Shown piece by piece: positions 13,089-20,206 of a DNA stretch of 40,835 bases; position 1 is the stretch's first letter, and each line of letters opens with the position of its first letter. The translations under genes and the position numbers were made by a program. Below the pieces are notes generated by a model. The model saw only the letters and a program-made list of their open reading frames with translations. It ran no database searches and was not told where the DNA came from. The DNA is taken from IMG/VR virus record IMGVR_UViG_3300046660_000139, positions 1 to 40,835 of that record. One strand, 5' to 3'. Origin of the DNA: a virus.

Positions 13089-14150
13089 ATGCAGGAAGCA
13101 ATCGAGGTTCTCGACTTATTCAGCGCCGCGGCTGGTGGTTGGTCGCTTGGCATGCACCGTGCCGGCTTCAATACCATAGCCGCATGTGAATTCGTCGACT
13201 GGCGCCGCGCGCTTTATCAGGAGAACAATCCCGGTGTCCGAATCTACGACGATGTCCGCACGCTCACAGCAGATCAACTTCTTCGAGATTTCGGACGACT
13301 TCCGTCCATTGTCGTCGGAAGCCCCCCCTGCCAAGACATCAGCAGCGCCAACACCAAAGGCAAAGGCGTCGAAGGCGAGCGCAGCGGCCTCTACTTCGAA
13401 GCTGTCCGCATTATCGGAGAAGTCCGCCCTCGTTGGTTCGCTCTTGAAAACAGCTCTAATCTCAGAACTCGGGGAGCTGACGCCGTCCTCGCTGCATTGG
13501 AAGCACTCGGCTACGCCTGCTGGTCGTTTGTGGTCCGTGCTGGTGACATCGGAGCCAATCACGAACGGCCCAGGTGTTGGATCATCGGGTGCGACGTCGA
13601 GCAAGTTGCCTACCCCGATGGCCTCGGACGGAATGAAGGATGGGGCAGGGGGCGGTGCGGGTTCGACCTATCCATTTCGGATGATACTGTCTACGCCGCG
13701 GGCGTCGGACATGAAGGCTGCTGGACACGGGGCGACGGGGCGAACAGGAACGGTTCGGCACATGTTGCACGAATCCTACCTGCCGACGCCGCGCGCTTCG
13801 GAAGCTTATCACGGGCCGGATATGACCTCGCACAGCCCGAACATCAAAGCGAGGATGCAGAACAACGATCCACGGTGGTCGGGAGCGAGGGCGCTTGCGG
13901 ATATCCTTCAGAGCCATGGTCTGACTGGAACCACGGCATTACCGGTCACTTACGGCTGGATGATGGGCTTTCCGCCTGGCTGGCTGGCACTCGCGTTGCG
14001 CTCGGCACTCCAAAAGGGACATCTGCAGCAAGTCTCATCGTCGAAGCGTTCGGGGACGCTGTAGTCCCCCAAATACCGGAAGCAATAGGCCGCGCGATCC
14101 TTCGTACTGAGCGAGCCCTGGCCGTCGCCTACGGGAGGATCGCAGCATGA
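13089..14150 (+). CDS. C5-cytosine DNA methyltransferase
   Basis: A 353-residue Dcm-type enzyme that methylates cytosine at C5 using S-adenosylmethionine. Motif I is LDLFSAAAGGWSLG (8-21), motif IV is GSPPCQDIS with catalytic Cys81, motif VI is ALENSSN (118-124), motif VIII is NHERPRCWIIG (158-168), and the SAM-closing motif X is GDAVVPQIPEAIGRAI (about 322-337). The stretch between is the target-recognition region. No restriction nuclease is nearby, so it is an orphan, likely protecting phage DNA from host restriction. The ATG at 13089 is preferred over a GTG at 13086. A second long ORF is overprinted in the +1 frame. Confidence 0.93.
   Translation: MQEAIEVLDLFSAAAGGWSLGMHRAGFNTIAACEFVDWRRALYQENNPGVRIYDDVRTLTADQLLRDFGRLPSIVVGSPPCQDISSANTKGKGVEGERSGLYFEAVRIIGEVRPRWFALENSSNLRTRGADAVLAALEALGYACWSFVVRAGDIGANHERPRCWIIGCDVEQVAYPDGLGRNEGWGRGRCGFDLSISDDTVYAAGVGHEGCWTRGDGANRNGSAHVARILPADAARFGSLSRAGYDLAQPEHQSEDAEQRSTVVGSEGACGYPSEPWSDWNHGITGHLRLDDGLSAWLAGTRVALGTPKGTSAASLIVEAFGDAVVPQIPEAIGRAILRTERALAVAYGRIAA
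13252..14064 (+). CDS. Overprinted ORF inside the C5 methyltransferase gene
   Basis: A frame without stops runs from 13186 to 14064 in another frame of the methyltransferase gene; the first ATG is at 13252 (270 residues). It looks protein-like: SLLKTALISELGELTPSSLH, then ATPAGRLWSVLVTSEP, three related pieces (LPTPMASDGMK, STPRASDMK, LPTPRASEAYH) and YGWMMGFPPGWLALALRSAL. From memory, the same pieces (lpTPtA.D, WK..ATPAGR, MGFP.GW) recur in phage proteins encoded next to or within methyltransferase genes. The true start is uncertain and no clear ribosome binding site is visible. Function is unknown. Confidence 0.6.
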   Translation: MSARSQQINFFEISDDFRPLSSEAPPAKTSAAPTPKAKASKASAAASTSKLSALSEKSALVGSLLKTALISELGELTPSSLHWKHSATPAGRLWSVLVTSEPITNGPGVGSSGATSSKLPTPMASDGMKDGAGGGAGSTYPFRMILSTPRASDMKAAGHGATGRTGTVRHMLHESYLPTPRASEAYHGPDMTSHSPNIKARMQNNDPRWSGARALADILQSHGLTGTTALPVTYGWMMGFPPGWLALALRSALQKGHLQQVSSSKRSGTL

Positions 14151-14344
14151 CCGAACCCTCCGAGATGATTCAGTGGTTAGACAAGCGCATAGCCAGCGCC
14201 ATGACCTGGCTCGACGATCACGGCCGCAGTTCCAAGCGTCCTCGTCCTGAAGGCGAGATCGCCACCAAGCTCGATGACGTGTCGAAGTTTGAGGAGATCA
14301 AGGCGGCTTATGTGAAGGCGCTCGCGAAGAGGGATGCATTATGA
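14147..14344 (+). CDS. Small unknown protein
   Basis: A 65-residue helical protein (MTEPSEMIQWLDKRIASAMT at the start). It is joined to the methyltransferase before it and the adenine methyltransferase after it by four-base ATGA or ATGA-type overlaps. No family is recognised. Confidence 0.6.
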   Translation: MTEPSEMIQWLDKRIASAMTWLDDHGRSSKRPRPEGEIATKLDDVSKFEEIKAAYVKALAKRDAL

Positions 14345-14907
14345 CCGTTGTCGCCTCAAAATATGCTCGCGTCGAAAACGACCTATACCAAACAGAACCA
14401 TGGGTGACTGAGGCTCTATTGCGCCACTTCCCCGTTGCGGGGCTTGATGTGTGGGAGCCGGCCGCTGGCAATCATCTCATGGCTGACGTTATCGCAGAGC
14501 AGGCAAGCTCCGTCTATACATCGGACATCGCGACTTACGGGCGCCAGCATGACAAGGCTTTCGACTTCCTCAAGCCGCATGGCTCATGGCCGGCGCTGGA
14601 TGCCATCATCACGAACCCACCATACGGTAAAAGCAATCGCGATGCGCGTCTCTTCGCCGAGTATGCGCTTACGCGGTGCAAAGGTCTGGTCGCGCTTCTT
14701 CTCACGGCCAAATTCGATTTCGGGAATACACGCACCCATCTATTCGCCACCAATGCTCGCTTCGCCGCCAAGATAACCCTCGTCGATCGCATCAGTTGGA
14801 CGCTCGACGGTGTGACTGGCACCGAAGACCATGCTTGGTACGTTTGGACCGAAGCGCCACGTCTGCCGCGCTCGCCTGTCATTCTTTATGACGGGAGGAG
14901 AGCATGA
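14341..14907 (+). CDS. N6-adenine DNA methyltransferase
   Basis: A 188-residue phage methyltransferase. The SAM-binding motif is VWEPAAGNHLMAD (38-49), and the catalytic motif is TNPPYGKS with NPPY at 92-95, typical of N6-adenine (or N4-cytosine) enzymes. Its small size and lack of a clear target-recognition domain fit the short phage Dam-like enzymes. No restriction partner is present, so protection from host restriction or regulation is likely. It overlaps both neighbours by four bases. Confidence 0.85.
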   Translation: MTVVASKYARVENDLYQTEPWVTEALLRHFPVAGLDVWEPAAGNHLMADVIAEQASSVYTSDIATYGRQHDKAFDFLKPHGSWPALDAIITNPPYGKSNRDARLFAEYALTRCKGLVALLLTAKFDFGNTRTHLFATNARFAAKITLVDRISWTLDGVTGTEDHAWYVWTEAPRLPRSPVILYDGRRA

Positions 14908-15125
14908 CCTTCTCAGAAGCCTTCACTCTCCACGGTCCAGATTCCATAGCCATCAGCGAAGCTATGGATGTCCCAGAATACGTCGCTGATCATTTCATCA
15001 ACGAAGCAATGGAAGCCATACACACGCAGAAGGTAAAGCGGGAAGCCCGCAAAGCCTACCAGCGTGAATGGGTGGCGAAGACCCGTTCCAATCTGCGCGA
15101 GATCCGCGCCGGGAGGCAGGGATGA
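14904..15125 (+). CDS. Small unknown protein
   Basis: A 73-residue protein starting MTFSEAFTLHGPDSIAISEA with a helix-turn-helix-like stretch (SIAISEAMDVPEYVADHFIN) and a basic tail (KREARKAYQREWVAKTRSNL). A DNA-binding role is possible but unproven. ATGA overlaps connect it to both neighbours. Confidence 0.6.
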   Translation: MTFSEAFTLHGPDSIAISEAMDVPEYVADHFINEAMEAIHTQKVKREARKAYQREWVAKTRSNLREIRAGRQG

Positions 15126-15493
15126 GCGAAGTCATGACCCGCGAGGAATATCAGATCGCCATCGCCAAGCCGAAGCGCGGGAACAAATTCGGAGCCAAGC
15201 GCACGCTGGTCGACGGCATCTGCTTCGATAGCAAGCGCGAGGCAGCATACTACGCCGCCCTCAAGCTTCGTGAGCGGGCGGGCGAGGTCACTGACGTTGA
15301 ACTGCAAGTTCCCTTCGATCTCATCGTCAACGGTGTTCTCGTCGCTCGTTACATCGCCGACATGGTCTTCTTCGACCACGTCGTACACCACCAGCGCATT
15401 ATTGATGTGAAAGGCTGCGTGACACCTACGTTCAGGCTCAAGGCCAAGCTTATGAAGGCTTGCCACGGCATTGAGATCGAGGTGGTTCGATGA
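15122..15493 (+). CDS. DUF1064 endonuclease-like protein
   Basis: A 123-residue protein of DUF1064, a PD-(D/E)XK-like phage family related to T7 endonuclease I type resolvases. Signatures are KFGAKRTLVDGICFDSKREA (about 22-41), LQVPFDLIVNG, the metal-binding ARYIADMVFFD and IIDVKG, and FRLKAKLM. It may cut branched DNA in recombination or packaging. The ATG at 15122 overlaps the upstream stop. Confidence 0.82.
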   Translation: MSEVMTREEYQIAIAKPKRGNKFGAKRTLVDGICFDSKREAAYYAALKLRERAGEVTDVELQVPFDLIVNGVLVARYIADMVFFDHVVHHQRIIDVKGCVTPTFRLKAKLMKACHGIEIEVVR

Positions 15494-16086
15494 GAACGCT
15501 ACCGCCGATATCAATCAGCAACGGCATTCTTTCGACGCTGCTTAAGGATGATGAGTGGCAGAAAGGAAAATTGTGCCGCCGTGCCAGGATCGCCAGATCG
15601 GAGTTAATCGAGCGCGAGCAAGAAGATTTCGCGGATGTGGAAGATCAGGTATCCGCAGTCGCCGACATGCTGGAAAGCCCAATTGAGCAGGTTGCTGCCT
15701 ATCATCTTCTTGGACGAAACTACGCTCCATTCACAAGCGCAGGCGCCGTCTACGCTCGGGTTTATAGAGATCTTCCAGAGCAGTGGCCGGAAGGCGTCAT
15801 CATCGCGATCGTGCCACAGGTTGAGATTGGCCGCTACCGTGTCGATTTCATGGTTCACCTTCGGAACGGTGCGAAGTTCGCAATCGAATGCGATGGCGAG
15901 GAATACCACGACGATATCAAGGACGGTCTCAGAGACGCAAAACTGACCGCGTTCTTCAAGCTTCCCGTCCTTCGGTTCACCGGTTCATCCATATGGGAAA
16001 GCCCGCTCTGGACGAATGAGGTCCGGAAGATGGTGTTCATGCTTCTTGGCATGCGGAATGCAGAAAGGGTCAATCGCCGTGGCTGA
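15490..16086 (+). CDS. PD-(D/E)XK nuclease, DUF559-like
   Basis: A 198-residue protein. The C-terminal part is a Vsr/DUF559-type nuclease: ESPIEQVAAYHLL (Glu62, Glu66), the beta strands VPQVEIGRYRVDFMV with Asp119, and FAIECDGEEYHDDIKDGLRD (Glu133, Asp135, His140). Such enzymes nick DNA, and some act next to methyltransferases or recombinases. It could provide strand resection for RecT, but that is only a suggestion. It overlaps both neighbours. Confidence 0.78.
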   Translation: MRTLPPISISNGILSTLLKDDEWQKGKLCRRARIARSELIEREQEDFADVEDQVSAVADMLESPIEQVAAYHLLGRNYAPFTSAGAVYARVYRDLPEQWPEGVIIAIVPQVEIGRYRVDFMVHLRNGAKFAIECDGEEYHDDIKDGLRDAKLTAFFKLPVLRFTGSSIWESPLWTNEVRKMVFMLLGMRNAERVNRRG

Positions 16087-16564
16087 TCTCCCCTGCATGC
16101 CGTTCTGGACCGATGCCTATCTTGCTGACACTCAGCACCTGACGACGGAAGAGCATGGCGCATACCTGCTTCTGCTCTTTCAGGCTTGGCGCTCGCACGA
16201 CTGCTCCTTGGCCGACGACGACGACATGCTTGCTCGCCAGGCGCGCGTTTCCGCCGCGAAGTGGAAGGGCATGAAGACGATCATCATGGCCTTTTGGACG
16301 CTTGATAAGCGCCGGAAAAGATGGGTGCAGAAGCGTCTAAAAATCGAACGCGAAAAAGCTACCATCAAGAAGGCCAAAGCGCGCGATAGCGCTGCAAGCC
16401 GTTGGAATTCAAAGGAAAAGGATGATGCGAACGCATTGCGAACGCAATGCTACCCTGAACCTAATCCTGAACACATCGAAAGATCTAAAGATCTTTCTCT
16501 AAGCGCTAGCGCGCCGAAAAAATCAGATCTCGAAATAATCAGGGGGAAGTTCATCGATGCATGA
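16079..16564 (+). CDS. DUF1376 replication-associated protein
   Basis: A 161-residue protein whose N-terminal half follows DUF1376: ADLPCMPFWTDAYLADTQHL, then TEEHGAYLLLLFQAWRSHDC and LARQARVSAAKWKGM. DUF1376 proteins stand in phage replication modules, often as N-terminal part of initiator-like proteins. The GTG at 16079 is chosen because the family starts M-A-D-x-P; an ATG at 16058 would overlap the nuclease gene by 29 bases. The C-terminal part is basic and then low complexity (LSLSASAPKK). Confidence 0.8.
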   Translation: MADLPCMPFWTDAYLADTQHLTTEEHGAYLLLLFQAWRSHDCSLADDDDMLARQARVSAAKWKGMKTIIMAFWTLDKRRKRWVQKRLKIEREKATIKKAKARDSAASRWNSKEKDDANALRTQCYPEPNPEHIERSKDLSLSASAPKKSDLEIIRGKFIDA

Positions 16565-17198
16565 CCTCGTTTCCGAAGATATCTTCGACCGCCTTCCAGA
16601 GCGCTATCGCCGTAGGGCCAGAGAGATCGCCCAGCGTGTTGCCGAGATCGATCGGCTGATGGAGCGTTGCAAGCCTATCGCCATCCGAGACGCTGCTATC
16701 CGCCTTCGTGGCCAGTTGCGCCCGCAGCCAGGTATCGAGATCGGAGACTTCGCTGAGGAGTTCCGCCAGGCATGCGCCGATCTTCCGGAATGGGCGGTAT
16801 CCGAGGCCACGAACGATTTCCTTGGCGGACGGGTTGAAAACCATACCGGCCAGTTCATGCCGACATGTGCGGAGTTTGCCAAGCACGCCAGATCGATCAC
16901 CGCCCCGTTCTGGGGTGAACGGTTGGGCCTGCGCCGGGAAGCTCAGAAGCTCTTCGACAGAGCCGAGGACGAGCGCCGCCGCATGCAGATCGCCGTCGAG
17001 CGAGCCAAGCCAGGGCACCGTGAATGGGTTCGGAAGCTTGCTAAGTCAGTCACAGCCGGAGCGCCAGTGATCACCAGCCGCAAGCAGGCTTCAACCGATC
17101 CAGAGACGCAAGCCAAGCTCGACGCTCTCAAGGCAAAGCGTCCCGAGCCGCAATCGAAACTCCCACAAACCAGCATGGTACGAGGATCCAAGCGATGA
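16557..17198 (+). CDS. Unknown replication-region protein
   Basis: A 213-residue helical protein with basic segments (PERYRRRAREIAQRVAEIDR). The region EFRQACADLPEWAVSEATND with FMPTCAEFAKHAR after it resembles phage proteins of unknown function found between DUF1376 and DnaA-like genes. A loader or primosome function is possible from position only. It overlaps its neighbours by eight and four bases. Confidence 0.65.
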   Translation: MHDLVSEDIFDRLPERYRRRAREIAQRVAEIDRLMERCKPIAIRDAAIRLRGQLRPQPGIEIGDFAEEFRQACADLPEWAVSEATNDFLGGRVENHTGQFMPTCAEFAKHARSITAPFWGERLGLRREAQKLFDRAEDERRRMQIAVERAKPGHREWVRKLAKSVTAGAPVITSRKQASTDPETQAKLDALKAKRPEPQSKLPQTSMVRGSKR

Positions 17199-17674
17199 AC
17201 ATCCAGTTTGAAACCAAGCACTACCAGACCGGCGCCGAGATGATCGAGGAAGCCAGGGCGCGCCGCAAGCGGTTCGAGATTGCTGGGCGTCTGGCGAAGA
17301 TGAAGAGGCTCGCGCCGCCGCCAGCCCCTGAACCGGCGGTGAAGACAGTCGTCGCCCCGAAGCCTCCGCTCTGGGATCAGTTCAGCTTGAACTTCGATGC
17401 CCACATCACCGAGTGGCACATGCGGAAGGTAAACCCGCCGCTGACCTATCTCAAGGACCGATGCGCTGAACTCGGATGGTCGTTCACCGTCATCATCGGG
17501 CCGCAGCGCCGGGACAAGGTCGTCGAGGTTCGCCATCAGCTGATGTGGGAAATCTCTGAGCGGTTCCGGATCAGCTTGCCGCAGATTGGTCGGCTATTCG
17601 GCGGCAGGGACCATTCTACTGCACTTTATGCGATCAGGAAAGTCGAAGCGCGGATGGTGGAGGCGCGCGCATGA
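17195..17674 (+). CDS. DnaA domain IV-like DNA-binding protein
   Basis: A 159-residue protein without the AAA+ part of DnaA. Residues about 105-152 match the DNA-box-binding domain IV: helices VVEVRHQLMWEISERFRISL and the signature GGRDHSTALYAIRKVE (136-151). The N-terminal 100 residues are unrelated, with a proline-rich linker. It may bind DnaA boxes in host or phage DNA to direct or block initiation. It overlaps both neighbours by four bases. Confidence 0.82.
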   Translation: MNIQFETKHYQTGAEMIEEARARRKRFEIAGRLAKMKRLAPPPAPEPAVKTVVAPKPPLWDQFSLNFDAHITEWHMRKVNPPLTYLKDRCAELGWSFTVIIGPQRRDKVVEVRHQLMWEISERFRISLPQIGRLFGGRDHSTALYAIRKVEARMVEARA

Positions 17675-17964
17675 CCAATCGATACGCAGCATATCCACAT
17701 CGCCTCCCAAGCGGCCGGTACTGGGCAATGATCCGCATGTGCCGTGACGCTCACCCGTCGCCGATCATGGCCGAAGGAGAGCGCCCCAAGGTTTTCCAGA
17801 CGAAGGGTGAGGCTGCCGAAGAATGCTTGCGGCACATGGTTGCCTTCATGAACGGCCGGGAGATCCGCGGCGAAGTGTTCGACGGGCCTTCGGTCAAGGA
17901 GGCCAAGTTCGCGCGGGCTGAGAAGCTGTTTCGGAAAGACGCGGTTATGGAGATGGCGCGATGA
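17671..17964 (+). CDS. Small unknown protein
   Basis: A 97-residue protein with a basic, beta-rich start (YPHRLPSGRYWAMIRMCRDA) and a helical end (SVKEAKFARAEKLFRKD). The piece PKVFQTKGEAAEECLRHMVA resembles the substrate-like short domain of integrase arm-binding or AP2-type proteins, but this is not firm. It overlaps both neighbours by four bases. Confidence 0.6.
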   Translation: MTNRYAAYPHRLPSGRYWAMIRMCRDAHPSPIMAEGERPKVFQTKGEAAEECLRHMVAFMNGREIRGEVFDGPSVKEAKFARAEKLFRKDAVMEMAR

Positions 17965-18605
17965 GCAAGACCTATGTCATAGCCGATATCCATGGGAGAT
18001 ACGATCTCCTGCATGCGGCCCTTCAGCGGATTGAAGCGAACCAATCGGGCGGAACTGTCGTCTTCACTGGTGACTATATCGATCGCGGCCCGGCGTCAAA
18101 ACAGGTTCTAGACCGTCTAATGTCCGGACCCACAGACGAGCGTTGGCGCTGGGTCTGTCTGAAGGGAAATCATGAGGACATGATGGTCGCATGCCTGCGT
18201 GGGCAGGCCGATCTGCCTTGGTGGATCGGAAATGGTGGCCGGGAAACTCTTCAATCGTTCGGTGGCGAAGTATCGGAGAAATACATCCAGTGGGCTGATT
18301 CTCTCCCGCAATACTTTTTAGACGGCAAACGCGTCTTTGTCCATGCGGGCGCAGACCCGACCAAAAGAATGGCAGAGCAAACAGAGGCTATGATGCTTTG
18401 GTCTCGATGCTCCAGGCATCAGGATATTGCACATCCGGAAGGATACGTCGTCCACGGACACACTCCATTCGAAGATGGACCTGTCGTTCTTGAGGGGCGG
18501 TGCAATCTCGACACTGGTGCAGTCTGGACCGGAAAGATGGCCGTTGCCGTCTTCGACGATGACATCCCTGGGAAACCAGAGCGAATTTTCACGATCGTAG
18601 CATAA
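17961..18605 (+). CDS. Serine/threonine-type metallophosphatase, NinI-like
   Basis: A 214-residue phosphoesterase of the lambda phosphatase (NinI) type. All metal and catalytic motifs are present: IADIHGRYD (Asp9, His11), FTGDYIDRGP (Asp38), LKGNHEDMM (Asn70, His71), VHAGADP and VVHGHTPF. It would remove phosphate from proteins in the cytoplasm with Mn2+ or a similar metal. Its place at the end of the replication module mirrors the nin region of lambda. Confidence 0.92.
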   Translation: MSKTYVIADIHGRYDLLHAALQRIEANQSGGTVVFTGDYIDRGPASKQVLDRLMSGPTDERWRWVCLKGNHEDMMVACLRGQADLPWWIGNGGRETLQSFGGEVSEKYIQWADSLPQYFLDGKRVFVHAGADPTKRMAEQTEAMMLWSRCSRHQDIAHPEGYVVHGHTPFEDGPVVLEGRCNLDTGAVWTGKMAVAVFDDDIPGKPERIFTIVA

Positions 18606-18637
18606 CCGAGCGGCGGCTCGAACACGAGGGCAATGAA

Positions 18638-19231
18638 ATGGCGGAACCGAAGAAGACACGAAAGCGGCCGGCGCGGACGTTCAAGGGACTGGTAGCAGCA
18701 AATACGGAGTTGGACGGCCTCGGCAACCAGCATTCCAAGGTAAAGCTGATCGAGATCGACAATCCGCATTACAGCAAAGCGCACGCTGGCGCCGTGGGTA
18801 ACCCGAAGACCATAACGGCGGCAATGAACCTACGAGAAAGCCCGATCGCCATGATGGCGGCGAAGGGGCACATCGAGCCTCACCAACTTCAGGCGGCCGA
18901 CAAGTTCCGGCGCTTGTGGGAATCGCTCGGCGGATCTGGCGCTGGATCATTCGATTACAGCCGGGAGCCGGTCGATGGCGGCGGCACGCGCGAGCCGATA
19001 ACCGATAGGCAGATCGACGCAGGATTCGCTCTCAAGGCATGCCAGAGTGCATTGGGCCCAAGGCCATACGACATCGTCAGCAAAGTGGTGGGGGAAGGGC
19101 GCACGATTACAGAACTTGGCGCGTCAAAGCGCGAGCGCCATACCTTAGCCGACTACCTACGAAATGCCTTGGACGATTTGGCTGTGCATTGGGGCTTCCA
19201 GAAGAGAAAAACACCAGTGAATTCGCGATAG
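18638..19231 (+). CDS. DUF6456-like protein, candidate late regulator
   Basis: A 197-residue protein with a basic, disordered N-terminal part and a helical C-terminal part (residues about 125-190, QIDAGFALKACQSALGPRPY, VVGEGRTITELGASKRERHT, YLRNALDDLAVHWGF) that resembles DUF6456, a helix-turn-helix-type domain of alpha-proteobacteria. It is the last gene before the candidate promoter at 19238 and the late genes, the usual place for a late activator or antiterminator. That role is inferred. The ATG at 18638 has GAGGG upstream. Confidence 0.6.
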   Translation: MAEPKKTRKRPARTFKGLVAANTELDGLGNQHSKVKLIEIDNPHYSKAHAGAVGNPKTITAAMNLRESPIAMMAAKGHIEPHQLQAADKFRRLWESLGGSGAGSFDYSREPVDGGGTREPITDRQIDAGFALKACQSALGPRPYDIVSKVVGEGRTITELGASKRERHTLADYLRNALDDLAVHWGFQKRKTPVNSR

Positions 19232-19539
19232 GCGGTATTGTCAAGGTTAACCTTGCGAGGTATGTAGTGGATATGGTGGTGATTTGCGCAATGCGCAGTG
19301 AAATTCACCTGAACCAATTCGAGGCGAATGCCGGCGAGACTACAGGCTTTGATGTCTCGCCAATCCTTGTCGCCTCAACGAGGGTGCCTCCTGTTAGCCA
19401 AGCGCAGGTGCAGAAAAATGTGGATATGCCCACATAGGCCAGAGCAATTCAGTTTAGCGCCATAGAGCCCGTCACCGGATTGTCACCCGGTCGACGGGGT
19501 TTCGTATTTCCCCACGCAATCAATCCAAGGAGAGTGCTG
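19232..19539 (+). other. Intergenic region before the Tad1-like gene
   Basis: This 308-base stretch contains the promoter and palindrome described separately. A 54-codon frame starting at 19273 (MVVICAMRSEIHLNQFEANA) ends at 19437; its ATG falls at the predicted transcription start, so a leaderless peptide is possible, but nothing else supports it. Between 19450 and 19505 several short repeats and hairpins (GTCACCGG, GTCACCCGG, GGGG/CCCC) are visible without a clear RNA fold. Confidence 0.35.
19238..19266 (+). promoter_or_regulatory. Candidate promoter with 14-bp palindrome
   Basis: TTGTCA (19238-19243) and TATGTA (19261-19266) stand 17 bases apart. The spacer holds the perfect palindrome CAAGGTTAACCTTG (19242-19255), which is unlike the CI operator. 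The placement copies that of the operators in PL and PR. It would drive the Tad1-like gene and could be under a separate regulator. Confidence 0.55.
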
Positions 19540-19908
19540 ATGCGCACGATCACCGAGCATAAGGTCAACCCGGCCAACGACAAACTTCTTATCGAGGTAG
19601 TGGATGAACCTGGCGCCGGTGGCGCGAACCACGAATATGTTGTGACGCTTCCGCCTGTCGATGGGGCAGCCAAGGCCTTCCATATCAGTTTTCAGAATGG
19701 CCCAATCAACGAGAATGGCGTGAACGGTTTGACGCAGGAAGTCTTGCTGGCAATCGTTGCCGACCGTCTGCGTTCGTTCCAAGCAGGCCCATACTCGTGC
19801 CGCGAAAATGCGCTCGCTCTTACCAAGATTGAAGAGGCCCAGCATTGGCTTCATAGTCGTACCCTGGCGCGTATGCAGCGCGGCGTTGAAGGTACCCACC
19901 AGAAGTGA
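19540..19908 (+). CDS. Acb2/Tad1-type anti-defence protein
   Basis: A 122-residue protein. Residues 5-55 form a beta-rich domain (LLIEVVDEPGAGGANHEYVV with FHISFQNGPINENGVNG after it). Residues 63-118 form a helical hairpin (TQEVLLAIVADRLRSFQAGP, CRENALALTKIEEAQHWLHS, RTLARMQRGVEGT). This order matches the Acb2/Tad1 hairpin family as I know it: phage sponges that bind signal nucleotides of Thoeris (glycocyclic ADP-ribose, Tad1) and CBASS (cyclic oligonucleotides, Acb2). With the beta domain it is closer to Tad1. The ATG at 19540 has AAGGAG upstream, and a terminator follows the stop, so it may be a separate unit. Confidence 0.72.
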   Translation: MRTITEHKVNPANDKLLIEVVDEPGAGGANHEYVVTLPPVDGAAKAFHISFQNGPINENGVNGLTQEVLLAIVADRLRSFQAGPYSCRENALALTKIEEAQHWLHSRTLARMQRGVEGTHQK

Positions 19909-19915
19909 TTTATTC

Positions 19916-19948
19916 AGCCCGATCGGCATAACTGCTGATCGGGCTTTT
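19916..19948 (+). terminator. Intrinsic terminator after the Tad1-like gene
   Basis: AGCCCGATC (19916-19924) pairs perfectly with GATCGGGCT (19937-19945) around a 12-base loop, and four T follow (19945-19948). It starts eight bases after the stop codon and lies just before the ribosome binding site of the next gene. Confidence 0.88.
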
Positions 19949-19972
19949 GCGTTTCACAACCGAGAGGCAAGC

Positions 19973-20188
19973 ATGGTTGAAAATCAAGCCGCCTCCGTTT
20001 TGAGAGACAACGCCGATTTCGCCAGCCTCGATCACTGTTGCTACATGCGTCGCGCCACTGCGGAAGACGGCCGGCTATGCTGGGTCCTGTTCAACAGCGA
20101 TGGTGACGCGGAACTGGCGACGGACACCCGCAGTGATGTGTTCTTCTATGCTCATAAGCGTGAGCTGAAAATGATGTGGCTGAATTAG
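19973..20188 (+). CDS. Small unknown protein, DUF1150-like
   Basis: A 71-residue protein starting MVENQAASVLRDNADFASLD. The pattern CYMRRATAEDGRLCWVLFNS followed by a helix and a final strand (AHKRELKMMWLN) is reminiscent of DUF1150, a small alpha-proteobacterial family without known function. The ATG at 19973 has GAGAGG upstream. The match is by pattern only. Confidence 0.55.
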   Translation: MVENQAASVLRDNADFASLDHCCYMRRATAEDGRLCWVLFNSDGDAELATDTRSDVFFYAHKRELKMMWLN

Positions 20189-20206
20189 GTGACACTGGAG
20201 ATTTCA

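Noticed and set aside
19441-19510. Possible tRNA-Asp-like element (TTGTCAC loop and GGGG/CCCC arm)
   Set aside because: The anticodon stem does not pair with a seven-base loop, the T arm is off pattern and no acceptor stem is found.
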